From a bacterium (lineage in GTDB: Bacteria; Desulfobacterota; JAPLJL01), in the NCBI GenBank assembly GCA_028713675.1, contig JAQTNV010000012.1, positions 6,228 to 70,227 of the forward strand: DNA of 64,000 nt, read 5' to 3'. Below the pieces are notes generated by a model. The model worked only from the letters and a program-made list of their open reading frames with translations, searched no databases and had not been told where the DNA came from. Shown piece after piece: positions 42,799 to 50,949 of this stretch (the first letter of the stretch is position 1; each line of letters begins with the position of its first letter). A program made the translations under genes and the position numbers.

Positions 42799-44112
42799 AT
42801 GCATAAGACGATCTGGGAAAAAAGCAAGGAATCCCTCCGGGAGAAGATCGGGGCGGAAAACTTCGATGTCTGGTTTGACCAGAGCCGTCCCCTGGAGCTC
42901 CGGGAGGATAATTTCGTGCTCGAGGTGAAGAACCAGTTTCAGAAGGAGTGGATCGAGGAGAACTACCGCTCTTTCATCAGCACCAGCCTGAGCCAGGTCG
43001 CGCGCAAGCCGATCCAGTTCACGGTGGTGGTCAAGCCGGAAGTCCCGGCGGAACGGAAGAAGACCCTCCGCACGGTGAAAACCCCCGGGTATATTCTCGA
43101 CTCCAACTACACCTTCGAAAAATTCAAGGTCGGGCCGAGCAACCAGTTCGCCCATGCCGCCGCCCTGGCGGTTTCGGAAAATCCGGGCGGCAACTACAAT
43201 CCCCTTTTCCTCTACGGCGGGGTCGGGGTGGGCAAAACCCATCTCCTGACCGCGATCGGCCACCGCATCCTCAAGAATTTTTCCGATTCCCGGCTGATTT
43301 TCATCCCCGCCGAGCATTTCGTCAACGAAATGATTAATTCCATCCGCTTCGAGAAGATGTCGGAATTCCGCTCCAAGTACCGGGACAACTGCGATGTCCT
43401 GCTCCTGGATGACATCCAGTTCATCGCCAGCAAGGAAAGAACCCAGGAGGAGTTTTTCCACACCTTCAACTCGCTCTACAGCCTTAAGAAGCAGATCGTG
43501 ATCACCTGCGACCGTTTTCCCAAGGAGATGGAAGCCCTGGATGAAAGGCTGCGTTCCCGCTTCGAGTGGGGCCTGATCGCGGACATTCAGCCTCCCGAAA
43601 TCGAGGTCAAGATCGCCATCCTGAAGGAAAAGGCGGAAACCAACGGGATCACGCTTCCCGATGATGTGGCCCTGTTCCTGGCCAACACCGCCTCCTCCAA
43701 CATCCGGGAGCTGGAGGGCTCGCTGATCCGGATCAGCGCCTTCGCCAGTTTTTATAACAGCGAGATCAACCTGGATTTTGCCAAGAAGGTCTTTAAAAAC
43801 ATTTCTTCCCAGAGCGAGGGGGTCCCCGTTTCCATCGAATCCATTCAAAAGGCGGTGGCCACCCATTTCAACTTGAAGATCAGCGATTTGAAATCCACCC
43901 GCAAGCTGAAAACCTTTACCGTGCCCCGCCAGATCGCCATGTACCTTTCCCGGAAACTTACCAATGCCTCCTTTCCGGAGATCGGCAATAAGTTCGGCGG
44001 CAAAGATCATTCCACGGTCATCCATGCCACCAAGAAAATCAAGAAACAGATTGAAGACAATATCCAGCTCAGTATGACCATTGAAAGAATCACTAAAGAT
44101 CTCAAGGGGTGA
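42799..44112 (+). CDS. dnaA: Chromosomal replication initiator DnaA
   Basis: ATP-dependent initiator that binds DnaA boxes and opens the origin. Domain I (about 1-80) starts IWEKSKESLREKIGAENFDVWF. A short linker leads to the AAA+ domain, with FEKFKVGPSNQFAHAAA, Walker A GGVGVGKTH (Lys 146, Thr 147), Walker B VLLLDDIQFI (Asp 204, 205) and the LRSRFEWGL box VII region. Domain IV has the DNA-binding signature FGGKDHSTVIHATKKI (about 395-410). At 437 residues it has a short domain II. The ribosome binding site (AGGT) is weak. It is first on the rightward side of the origin. Confidence 0.98.
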   Translation: MHKTIWEKSKESLREKIGAENFDVWFDQSRPLELREDNFVLEVKNQFQKEWIEENYRSFISTSLSQVARKPIQFTVVVKPEVPAERKKTLRTVKTPGYILDSNYTFEKFKVGPSNQFAHAAALAVSENPGGNYNPLFLYGGVGVGKTHLLTAIGHRILKNFSDSRLIFIPAEHFVNEMINSIRFEKMSEFRSKYRDNCDVLLLDDIQFIASKERTQEEFFHTFNSLYSLKKQIVITCDRFPKEMEALDERLRSRFEWGLIADIQPPEIEVKIAILKEKAETNGITLPDDVALFLANTASSNIRELEGSLIRISAFASFYNSEINLDFAKKVFKNISSQSEGVPVSIESIQKAVATHFNLKISDLKSTRKLKTFTVPRQIAMYLSRKLTNASFPEIGNKFGGKDHSTVIHATKKIKKQIEDNIQLSMTIERITKDLKG

Positions 44113-44319
44113 TTACTTGTTGATAAAATATAGGATAGAATAAAAACTTATAAACACCCTTTTTAAATGAGACTGATAACTTCAAAACCTGTCATCCTGT
44201 TTATCAACAGAAATTTTTATGAGATGATAAGTAGTTGAACCATTATGCCGTTCTTTATGAACATATTTACTTTTACGATATTTATTTTTATAAATTAAAA
44301 AATACAAAGGAGGTAGTAA
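44113..44319. other. Origin region, part 2: dnaA-dnaN intergenic
   Basis: 207 bases, very AT-rich for this genome, with runs such as TATTTATTTTTATAAATTAAAAAATAC (split 44279-44305) that would unwind easily. DnaA-box-like sites lie at 44118-44126 (TGTTGATAA) and 44211-44219 (TTATCAACA), in opposite orientation. It therefore resembles the second half of a bipartite origin with a DNA-unwinding element. Confidence 0.7.
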
Positions 44320-45510
44320 ATGAGAATAAAAATAAACCAGAAAGATCTTCTTCAGATGCTTTATATCACTCAGGGCGTTTCTGAAGTTATTGAGGTAAAG
44401 CCGATTCTTTCGCATTTACTGTTCAGCGCTTCCAAGGACAGCCTGTCCCTGGTCGCCACCGGCCTGGATATCGCCATCAGCCTGGAAAGAAAAGTAAAAG
44501 AAGGTTTTCTAGAGATCGGGGAGGAGGGCGGGATCGCGCTTCCGGCCAAGCGTCTTTATGAACTGGTCAAGGAATTGCCGGAAGGGGTCATTGATATTAA
44601 AACCAAGGAAAATTTTTGGGCGGAAATTCATTATCCCTCGCTGGGTCAGAAGAAGATGAATCTGGTCCAGTTGATGGGATTGAATCCTGCGGAGTATCCC
44701 AAGCTTCCGACTTTTGAGTCAGATGCGGAAGAAATCAAATTAAATTCCAAGAGCCTGATCAATATGGTGGAAAATACCATCTTTGCGACCTCCCGGGATG
44801 AAAGGCGCCAGTATCTGCAGGGAATTTATTTCTGCTCTTCCGGGGATGATAAGGAAAAACAGGAAGTCGGGATCAAAATGGTCGCGACGGACGGGCACCG
44901 GCTGGCCATGATCAACGGGAAAGCGGAAGGAAAAAGCGGGGGTAAGGTTTTAAAGAAAGGGGTGATCCTGCCCAAGAAAGGCATCCAGGAGGTCCGGAGG
45001 ATCGTCGGCTATATCGAAGGTCTGAAAGAAGGGGAGGCGGAGACCGTTAAAATGAACGTTATGTCCAACCTGGGGCGGATCCAGATCGGGAACGACTCGA
45101 TTTTTATCCGCTTCATCGAGGGAGAATACCCGGACTATAACGCCGTAATTCCCAAGGAGGAAAGGAATCAGGCCAAGGTCCTGAAACAGAACCTGATTAA
45201 ATCCCTCCGCCGGGCCACGGTCCTCTCCACCCGCGAGATCCAGGGCCTGAAAATCAAGATGGAGAAAAGTAACCTGATCGTTCATTCCCAGCACCCGGAC
45301 ACCGGGGAAATCCGCGAGGAGATCCCGGTGGAATACAAAGGAAAAAATATTGAGATGAATTTTAACTCCCACTACCTGAGCGAGGGGCTGGAATCTTTCA
45401 GCGATGATACGGTTACTCTGGATTTCGGGGACGATCTTTCCCCGCTGGTGATCTCGGGCAAGGAAGGAAGAGAACACCTGGTCCTAATCATGCCGCTCCG
45501 GAACGACTAG
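44320..45510 (+). CDS. dnaN: DNA polymerase III sliding clamp (beta subunit)
   Basis: Ring-shaped processivity factor for polymerase III. The 396 residues contain three clamp domains. Recognisable segments are INQKDLLQMLYITQGVSEV at the start, FATSRDERRQYLQGIYF (domain 2, about 147-163), MVATDGHRLAMI (about 187-198), IRFIEGEYPDYNAVIP (about 265-280) and the C-terminal FGDDLSPLVISGKEG...HLVLIMPLRND, ending in the usual MP(L/M)R. It is about 25 residues longer than the E. coli clamp, from insertions. A strong AAAGGAGG precedes the ATG. It may be expressed with dnaA or from the AT-rich spacer. Confidence 0.98.
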   Translation: MRIKINQKDLLQMLYITQGVSEVIEVKPILSHLLFSASKDSLSLVATGLDIAISLERKVKEGFLEIGEEGGIALPAKRLYELVKELPEGVIDIKTKENFWAEIHYPSLGQKKMNLVQLMGLNPAEYPKLPTFESDAEEIKLNSKSLINMVENTIFATSRDERRQYLQGIYFCSSGDDKEKQEVGIKMVATDGHRLAMINGKAEGKSGGKVLKKGVILPKKGIQEVRRIVGYIEGLKEGEAETVKMNVMSNLGRIQIGNDSIFIRFIEGEYPDYNAVIPKEERNQAKVLKQNLIKSLRRATVLSTREIQGLKIKMEKSNLIVHSQHPDTGEIREEIPVEYKGKNIEMNFNSHYLSEGLESFSDDTVTLDFGDDLSPLVISGKEGREHLVLIMPLRND

Positions 45511-45546
45511 TCAGAGATCCTCAATTAAGGTTTTCCATTTCTTTGT

Positions 45547-45577
45547 AATTGCCCGATTTATCGGGCAATTTTATTTT
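45547..45577 (+). terminator. Terminator after dnaN
   Basis: AATTGCCCGA-TTTA-TCGGGCAATT stem (45547-45570) followed by TTATTTT, 37 bases after the dnaN stop. A good intrinsic terminator. Confidence 0.85.
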
Positions 45578-45679
45578 GTAGGGGAGGGCCTTTGCGTGCC
45601 CCGTCATAGGCGGGGAGGGGAGCCCATGGAGCCGACCGCTCGGGTTGGACAGGGGGGCGTTGATTCTAGCTGGAATAAA

Positions 45680-45710
45680 AAAGAGGCCCTAATCACGGGC
45701 CTCTTTTTTT
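45680..45710. terminator. Bidirectional terminator
   Basis: AAAGAGGCCC-TAATCAC-GGGCCTCTTT with an A-run on the left and a T-run on the right. It can stop both dnaN readthrough and the convergent minus-strand barrel gene. Confidence 0.85.
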
Positions 45711-45734
45711 CAGGAACCGGAGACAAATTTAAAT

Positions 45735-46406
45735 TTAAAAGCTGACTTCCATACCAGCCCCAATCATTAATAAGAAAATATCAATGAATTTCAAATTCAA
45801 TTCCATAGAAATATTTTCATTAATAAAATATCCAACCCCTCCACCTAAATAACCAATCGGGAAAGGAAGGACTTCAGACCTATGCCATTGCCCACTGCCA
45901 CCATTATCTTTCATCGCTAATCCGAGACCAAATCCCAATCCCAAAATAGGAGTTAGCGGATTCTCAAAAAGACGAAATTTAACCTGCGGAACGAAAGAAA
46001 CAAGACTAACATTATCCCCGCCATCTGGATCTACATTTTTGTATTCCACATGGTATTGAAATCCTAAACCAACCTGTATTTTTTTCTTGGCCCAATAACC
46101 TAGGTTTAAACCTAAAACAGGAGTTTCCATACGAAGAGTAGAATTATCAAAAATAATTAAGTGAGCATATCCTCCTTCTACTCCCATAGATATCCTGTGC
46201 GCTACATCAGGATTCGTAATTTTTTTAATGGGAGCAGAAACAGGTGATGAATAACCTATAGATGATGGGAAATATCCGTCCTTATTCTGCGCAATCTGAT
46301 ATTGTACCTGGGCCAAGCTGTATTTTTGATAAGGGGTATCCGCTTTTCCCTGGTCGGGGACGAAACTAATAAGCGATAAAAATATAATTAAAGTTTGGAG
46401 GCCCAT
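45735..46406 (-). CDS. Outer-membrane beta-barrel protein, AT-rich gene
   Basis: 223 residues with a short signal peptide (GLQTLIIFLSLISFVPDQGKA, about 2-22). Alternating hydrophobic/aromatic strands (AHRISMGVEGGYAHLIIF, GLNLGYWAKKKIQVGLGFQYHVEY, PILGLGFGLGLAM, GYLGGGVGYFINENISMELNLKFIDIF) follow, and the final residues GAGMEVSF end in the C-terminal Phe recognised by the BAM complex. An eight-stranded OmpA/OmpW-like barrel is likely. The gene is markedly AT-rich compared with dnaN beside it, as are the neighbouring accessory genes. It is transcribed towards dnaN and shares the bidirectional terminator. Ligand unknown. Confidence 0.82.
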   Translation of the reverse strand: MGLQTLIIFLSLISFVPDQGKADTPYQKYSLAQVQYQIAQNKDGYFPSSIGYSSPVSAPIKKITNPDVAHRISMGVEGGYAHLIIFDNSTLRMETPVLGLNLGYWAKKKIQVGLGFQYHVEYKNVDPDGGDNVSLVSFVPQVKFRLFENPLTPILGLGFGLGLAMKDNGGSGQWHRSEVLPFPIGYLGGGVGYFINENISMELNLKFIDIFLLMIGAGMEVSF

Positions 46407-46554
46407 CTTTTTGTCATCATACCCCAGCGGGTGCAGGGGTCAAATAAAAACTTTCCCCAGTAAAGAGGCGGGCTAAATTCTTATGTATGGATTTTACTGG
46501 GAAAAAAGTCAGGCGGCATCCGGCTTAAGTTAGTCTTGAAAGATAAGAGCCAAG

Positions 46555-47229
46555 TTACCTCAATATCTCCTCAAGCTCTTTGATATTTTCGTTTTTAAGG
46601 GTTCTCAGGACCTTTTTTCTCCAGGAAAGTGGCATGCTTTGGAACTTTTCCTTTATCTCTTCGCTTTGGCCTGATTCCATGAGGGCACGAAGGACTGAAA
46701 TAGCCTCTCCGACCTCTTTCTCAGCTTTTGCCTCGCTCTTTCTCCGGCCGGAGATTATGAGTTTATGCAGACCAAACGCGGCAGGGTGGGGAACATTTAT
46801 CCGTAAGTTTCCCGATTTGATGGTGATTGTATTTCGTAAAAGATAATCGAGAAACCGCAGGGATTGAGCATTCATGCCGAGATGGGAAAGGGGGTAAGGC
46901 TTATCGGTTCCTTTTCCTCGTTCCGGGACGAGGAATTCGATCATCATTTCCGGGTGCTCCAGCCTTAAATACCCGCTCGCGGAAAACGTCGGGATAAACC
47001 CGTCTTCCTTTAAAAGTTTTACGATATCAACCTTCTTGTTTGTTTTTGTGATTCGGGGCACAAGAAAGTCAATATCTCTAGTGCGGATTGAAGGCTGGAA
47101 TATTTCCGGGGAAAAATATTCCCTGTAAAAGAGCAGGCACCAGCTTCCCACCAGCACGAGATCTTCCAGGATTCCGGCGTCCTGAAAGCGTTTCAGCACT
47201 TCATTAAGCAGAGCGTATTTCTTTTGCAT
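46555..47229 (-). CDS. Nucleotidyltransferase-fold protein (GSU2403/NTP_transf_8-like)
   Basis: Minimal polymerase-beta-like fold. The N-terminal part has LVLVGSWCLLFYREYF (GS motif, about 22-37) and RTRDIDFLVPR (metal-binding DxD, about 48-58), then an EFLVPERG segment with a possible third carboxylate. The C-terminal half is helical (HPAAFGLHKLIISGRRKSEAKAEKEV...). This resembles GSU2403-type nucleotidyltransferases found with a small basic partner. The ATG at 47229 is preferred to the TTG at 47232 because GGAAGG sits 7 bases before it. It overlaps its partner gene by 26 bases. A toxin or tRNA/protein-nucleotidylating role is plausible but unproven. Confidence 0.8.
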   Translation of the reverse strand: MQKKYALLNEVLKRFQDAGILEDLVLVGSWCLLFYREYFSPEIFQPSIRTRDIDFLVPRITKTNKKVDIVKLLKEDGFIPTFSASGYLRLEHPEMMIEFLVPERGKGTDKPYPLSHLGMNAQSLRFLDYLLRNTITIKSGNLRINVPHPAAFGLHKLIISGRRKSEAKAEKEVGEAISVLRALMESGQSEEIKEKFQSMPLSWRKKVLRTLKNENIKELEEILR

Positions 47230-47527
47230 CAAGGGCCTTCCGCAGAAAAGATATTTGCTTCTTTACCAAAGAAAGCTGCTCCCGGTATTTCTTCCTCATT
47301 TTTTTTGCATCTTCATGTTTCTTGATTTCTTCCGGGGAGATCTTGCCCAAGTAGTGGAATCGGATCCGCTCTTTTTCCCTTCTCATCAGATAAAAATAGG
47401 AATGGCCCTTGATTTTCTTTTTTACCAGGGCACCCTGCGGCAATGCCTCCAGGGCTTTCCGGAAGGCAGCCTCCTGCCGGAGGGAATTCTCCAGTTCTTC
47501 CTCCAAAACGCCCTTGATTACTTTCAT
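47204..47527 (-). CDS. Small coiled-coil partner of the nucleotidyltransferase (DUF6788-like)
   Basis: 107 residues, highly charged. A helix (LEEELENSLRQEAAFRKALEAL, about 8-29) is followed by a short beta hairpin (GHSYFYLMRREKERIRFHYLGKIS, about 41-64) and a long C-terminal coiled coil (HEDAKKMRKKYREQLSLVKKQISFLRKALDA). The YFYLMRREKERIRFHYLG core is the usual sign of proteins that neighbour such nucleotidyltransferases. It is first in the two-gene operon. Three copies of a 10-bp motif lie upstream, consistent with this protein, or the pair, repressing its own promoter. Confidence 0.75.
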   Translation of the reverse strand: MKVIKGVLEEELENSLRQEAAFRKALEALPQGALVKKKIKGHSYFYLMRREKERIRFHYLGKISPEEIKKHEDAKKMRKKYREQLSLVKKQISFLRKALDAKEIRSA

Positions 47528-47543
47528 GTTTATCTGTCGTTAA

Positions 47544-47641
47544 TTACCATACAAATATAGGAAAAATATATTATGTATGGTAACCAAAGTCAACGATTGA
47601 ATTACCTTACATTATTAAAATAGATGTTAGTTGTATGGTAA
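47544..47641. promoter_or_regulatory. Three copies of TGTATGGTAA, likely operator
   Basis: TTACCATACA (47544-47553) and TGTATGGTAA (47574-47583) form a perfect 10-bp inverted repeat with a 20-base AT-rich spacer, 17 bases upstream of the pair's first ATG. A third TGTATGGTAA lies at 47632-47641. Confidence 0.65.
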
Positions 47642-47806
47642 CTAATTCGAGGCGTATCCTGCAGATGAAAAATCCGTGATATCAGGTCTTTCTGATGGAA
47701 GGATTCGATTTTTTCAATAAAGTTGGAGGCAGCATCCGCCTACGCTAAAGCTCCGGAGGACAAGTCGGAGGGTAAACGGCACCTTCATGCCGGGGTTTTT
47801 TTATTC

Positions 47807-47839
47807 ACTGCCTACTGCCTAGTGCATACTGCCTACTGT
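47807..47839. repeat. CTGCCTA heptamer array
   Basis: CTGCCTA CTGCCTA GTGCATA CTGCCTA CTG is a near-perfect 7-bp tandem repeat. Confidence 0.85.
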
Positions 47840-47952
47840 TATTTTCGCATCCCCTTTCACCGGAAGATCATATCCCGCAATAAAACGGATAATCCGGGAC
47901 TTTAAACTCTGGTATGGCAAGGAAGGTAAGGGTCTGGTTATCTAGTTGGGGT

Positions 47953-47987
47953 AAAAAACGAGACCCTGATCAAGGGCCTCGTTTTTT
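47953..47987 (-). terminator. Terminator after the FGE-like gene
   Basis: AAAAAACGAGACCC-TGATCA-AGGGCCTCGTTTTTT has long A and T tracts on either side. It lies 38 bases beyond the stop codon of the minus-strand FGE-like gene and resembles the 45680 terminator. Confidence 0.8.
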
Positions 47988-48024
47988 CAGTCAGAAATTA
48001 AATTAGATATCCAGGAATCAGAAT

Positions 48025-48876
48025 TTATTTGGCACAGCGAAACCCAATAAATCGGGCTTGGATCGAAGGGTGGTAGGTCCATCTCTTGGAAACCCGTAGC
48101 TCGAGGTCAATGGACTCAAAATCGCCGCCACGCATGACCTTGTTGGTGCCTGAATCCGGCCCCTGGGGATCCTGCGTGGGGCTGGTCGAATAATACCCCG
48201 AATCGAACCAGTCATTTACCCATTCCCAGATATTCCCAGCTAGGTCGTAGAGCCCATAGCCATTCGCCGCGAAGCTCCCCACTGCAATCGTATCGGCTGG
48301 AGAACATTCAGAATAATTCGATCCGTTGCTAGCCCCCAAGGTGCATACCGGAGCATTATCCCCCCAAGGATACCTTTTCCCTGCCAATCCTCCCCTAGCT
48401 GCATATTCCCACTCCGCCTCCGTCGGTAATCTCCCACCCGCCCAGATACAAAATGCATTTGCCTGAGTCCAACTGACAAGGATCACCGGGTAATTGTCAT
48501 AAGTTGAATTTCGGTAATATGAAGACCGGGTATAGGAAGTACTGTTTTCGGGATCGGTGCAAAAACCCGCATCCACGCAGGCCTTAAACTGAGCATTGGT
48601 AACCTCATATATGTCCATCTGAAATGCCGAGACACAGACATTATGGACCGGCCACTCGACCGAACTCCCTTCATTAAAAGCATCACCCATATCAAAACAA
48701 CCGGCGGGTATCGAAGCCATTGTACCAACAGGAATTATTTTAGTATCTCCTCCACCACAACCGGCGAAAAAAGCGAAAGCCAAACTTAGAATCCCGAAAG
48801 TAAATACTAAGCCTATGCTTTTTCTTAATCTGGTCATGCCCGAAATCCCATACTTCATATGATAGATTTCTTCCAT
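48025..48876 (-). CDS. Formylglycine-generating-enzyme-like (SUMF1 domain) lipoprotein
   Basis: Secreted lipoprotein with an FGE-sulfatase domain. A hydrophobic signal (KSIGLVFTFGILSLAFAFFAGC) ends in a lipobox FAGC, Cys near 40. The domain shows the standard path: ASIPAGCFDMGD, a VSAFQMDIYEVTNAQFKACV segment (about 88-107), YPVILVSWTQANAFCIWAGGRLPTEAEWEYAARGG (about 129-163, the signature) and NIWEWVNDWF with the C-terminal GFRCAK. The true FGE active-site cysteine pair is not evident, so a structural or ligand-binding role is more likely than sulfatase activation. Several starts are possible, including the ATG 39 bases inside. Many cysteines suggest disulfides. Confidence 0.88.
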   Translation of the reverse strand: MEEIYHMKYGISGMTRLRKSIGLVFTFGILSLAFAFFAGCGGGDTKIIPVGTMASIPAGCFDMGDAFNEGSSVEWPVHNVCVSAFQMDIYEVTNAQFKACVDAGFCTDPENSTSYTRSSYYRNSTYDNYPVILVSWTQANAFCIWAGGRLPTEAEWEYAARGGLAGKRYPWGDNAPVCTLGASNGSNYSECSPADTIAVGSFAANGYGLYDLAGNIWEWVNDWFDSGYYSTSPTQDPQGPDSGTNKVMRGGDFESIDLELRVSKRWTYHPSIQARFIGFRCAK

Positions 48877-48969
48877 TTTATAACATTGGGTGCTGGGGTC
48901 AAATATAAACCACCGGCGCCGGACAAATCGCCGGGAAGCCAGTTTGAAAAATTAACACAAGAAAAGCGA

Positions 48970-49025
48970 GATTCTTCGCTCCCCCTACGCCAAGGCTTCG
49001 GAGGACAGGTCCGCTCAGAATGACA
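48970..49025. repeat. Dispersed ATTCTTCG...CAGAATGACA element
   Basis: GAGATTCTTCG, then CCTACGCCAAGGCTTCGGAGGACAGGTC, then CTCAGAATGACAG. The outer words recur at 20972-21008 around a different core, and the inner core recurs at 47739-47770. Confidence 0.7.
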
Positions 49026-49102
49026 GATTTTTTTTAGGAAGAATTGAGATAGCCCCCGTCCGGAACCGGGGAAAACACGCAAAGAATTTTCCGGTAGAAA
49101 TA

Positions 49103-49912
49103 CTAAGCGGTTACCAGAAGTTCCTGCAGACTGTAAAGCCCCGGTTTTTTCCGGTACAGCAGTTTGGCGGCCCGGACGGCCCCGCGGGCGAAGATGTCGC
49201 GGCTCGAGGCCCGGTGGGTCAGTTCCAGTCGCTCTCCCTCGATTCCAAAGAAAACCGTGTGTTCTCCCACCACGTCCCCGATCCGCAGGGCGGACACTCC
49301 GATCTCTTTCGCGCTCCGTTTTTCTTTTTTCGGGGAGCGGTCGAAAACCAGGAGATCGCGGGCCGGGCATTTCCGCGCCCGGGCCACGGCTTCGGCCAGG
49401 GTCAGGGCGGTTCCACTGGGAGCGTCCTTCTTCTGGTTGTGGTGAATCTCCAGGATCTCGGTCTGGTAATCCGGTCCGAGCAGGCGGGCGGCTTCCCCGA
49501 CCAGGTGAAAAAGGACGTTGACCGCGAAACTCATGTTGGCAGAATGAATCACGGGAGACTTCCGGGAAAGTTTTTTGACTTCTTCCTTCTCCGCCGCGGA
49601 AAGCCCAGTGGTGCCGATGACCATGGGATAACCCCGGCGGGCAACGAGCCGGAGATGAGCGAGAGAGGCTTTCGCGTCGGAGAATTCAATCCAGACCGCC
49701 CGCCGGCGGAGTAAAGCTCCGGGATCGCTGCTGAGGAGGATCCGGGGCAGGTCGGGGTCTTTATGCACCTCGGCCAGGGACTGGCCCAGGTGCGGATGGC
49801 CCGGATATTCCAGGGCGCCGGCGATTTCCAGCTCCCGGTCTTTCCGGGCGGCCAGGATGACGGCCCGGCCCATCCGGCCGGCGGCTCCGGAAATGACGAT
49901 CGGGATCTTCAA
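49103..49912 (-). CDS. dapB: 4-hydroxy-tetrahydrodipicolinate reductase
   Basis: NAD(P)H reduction in the diaminopimelate/lysine pathway. The 269 residues have the Rossmann motif VISGAAGRMGRAVI (about 5-18), with dinucleotide-binding ESLA-type helices. The catalytic region EIHHNQKKDAPSGTALTLAEAV (about 155-176) contains the His and Lys residues and the GTA loop. DVVGEHTVFFGIEGERLELTHRASSR is at about 212-237. The start is TTG at 49912, overlapping the dapA stop as TTGA, so the two genes are coupled. Length and motifs are normal. Confidence 0.97.
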   Translation of the reverse strand: MKIPIVISGAAGRMGRAVILAARKDRELEIAGALEYPGHPHLGQSLAEVHKDPDLPRILLSSDPGALLRRRAVWIEFSDAKASLAHLRLVARRGYPMVIGTTGLSAAEKEEVKKLSRKSPVIHSANMSFAVNVLFHLVGEAARLLGPDYQTEILEIHHNQKKDAPSGTALTLAEAVARARKCPARDLLVFDRSPKKEKRSAKEIGVSALRIGDVVGEHTVFFGIEGERLELTHRASSRDIFARGAVRAAKLLYRKKPGLYSLQELLVTA

Positions 49913-50787
49913 TTTAACAGCCCCATTTTTTTCAGGACGTTTCGGATCTGGGTTTTACTTTCCGGGGCGGGTTCGGTCAGGGGAAGCCGGATCTCGGGGC
50001 TGATTATTTCCATCATGGCCAGGGCGGCTTTGACCGGAATAGGGTTGGTTTCCACGAACAGGATGCGGTTCAGGTCGAAAAGATCGCGGTTCAAAAGATT
50101 TGCCTCCCGGAGCTTGCCGGCGGCGAAGGCGTCGTAAAGTCCCGAAACCAGCCGGGGCGCGACGTTGGCGGTCACTGAGATCGTGCCCTGGGCGCCGATC
50201 GCGTAGAGCGGAAGGTTGAGCATATCCTCCCCGGAGAGCAGGAGAAATTTCTGCGGGCAGAGGTTGATGATCTCCGTGGCCTGGGCCAGGGAGCCGGTGG
50301 CCTCCTTGATCCCGATGATGTTCTTGAGCTCGGCAAGCCGGGCGACGGTGGGGGGAAGAAGGTTGACCCCAGTCCGGGCCGGAACGTTATAGGGGATCAG
50401 GGGAAGGTCTGTGGCTTCCGAGACCGCCCGGAAGTGCCGGTAAAGGCCCTCCTGGGTCGGACGGTTGTAGTAGGGGGTGATAAGCAGCGCGGCCTGGGCG
50501 CCGGCCTGGGCCGCGTGCCGGGTCAGGCGGATGGCTTCTTTGGTGGAATTGGAACCGGTCCCGGCGATCACCGGGACCCGGCCGGCCACCAGTTCCAGGG
50601 TGATCTCGATCATCTCGTCGTGCTCCTGGTGGGAAAGGGTGGCGGATTCCCCGGTGGTGCCGCAGGGAATGATGGCGTCGATCCCGTTCCCGATCAGGTG
50701 GTCGACCAGCTTCTTGACCGCGGGCCGGTCGATCCGGTCGTCGCGGAAGGGAGTTACCAGGGCCACCATTGCTCCACGGATTTCCAT
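49909..50787 (-). CDS. dapA: 4-hydroxy-tetrahydrodipicolinate synthase
   Basis: Aldolase condensing pyruvate with aspartate semialdehyde, first step of the lysine/diaminopimelate branch. Starting at the ATG at 50787 the 292-residue protein opens MEIRGAMVALVTPFRDDRID. It carries GTTGESATLSHQEH (about 43-56), VIAGTGSNSTKEA, the catalytic tyrosine in ITPYYNRPTQEGLYRHFRA (about 130-148), PLIPYNVPARTGVNL and the Schiff-base lysine in IIGIKEATGSL (about 157-167). Codons upstream of 50787 do not match the family. dapB follows on the same strand. Confidence 0.97.
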   Translation of the reverse strand: MEIRGAMVALVTPFRDDRIDRPAVKKLVDHLIGNGIDAIIPCGTTGESATLSHQEHDEMIEITLELVAGRVPVIAGTGSNSTKEAIRLTRHAAQAGAQAALLITPYYNRPTQEGLYRHFRAVSEATDLPLIPYNVPARTGVNLLPPTVARLAELKNIIGIKEATGSLAQATEIINLCPQKFLLLSGEDMLNLPLYAIGAQGTISVTANVAPRLVSGLYDAFAAGKLREANLLNRDLFDLNRILFVETNPIPVKAALAMMEIISPEIRLPLTEPAPESKTQIRNVLKKMGLLN

Positions 50788-50949
50788 TGCGCACCTCGCG
50801 AGTTTTAATGAGAAATTCTTAATCATCTTAATTTAAGGGGTGGTCAAATTCAAGCCGGTGGCCGGGCGGTCATTTTCTTAGGGAAATTGGGAGGTTTGGG
50901 AATTTTCCGGGTTTAAACCGGTCGGGAATTGGGTTAATCTTTAATCGGA

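Larger units (their letters stand above)
47528..48024. other. Intergenic region upstream of the nucleotidyltransferase pair
   Basis: 497 bases with no convincing gene. It holds the triple motif (47544-47641), a copy of a CCTACGCTAAAGCTCCGGAGGAC repeat (47739-47770; a relative lies at 48984-49011), a CTGCCTA heptamer array (47807-47839) and a terminator at 47953-47987. A 60-codon plus-strand ORF at 47723 is translated repeat and is not called. Confidence 0.6.

Noticed and set aside
47723-47905. 60-codon plus-strand ORF
   Set aside because: Made of translated dispersed repeats and the CTGCCTA array. No ribosome site and no family resemblance.
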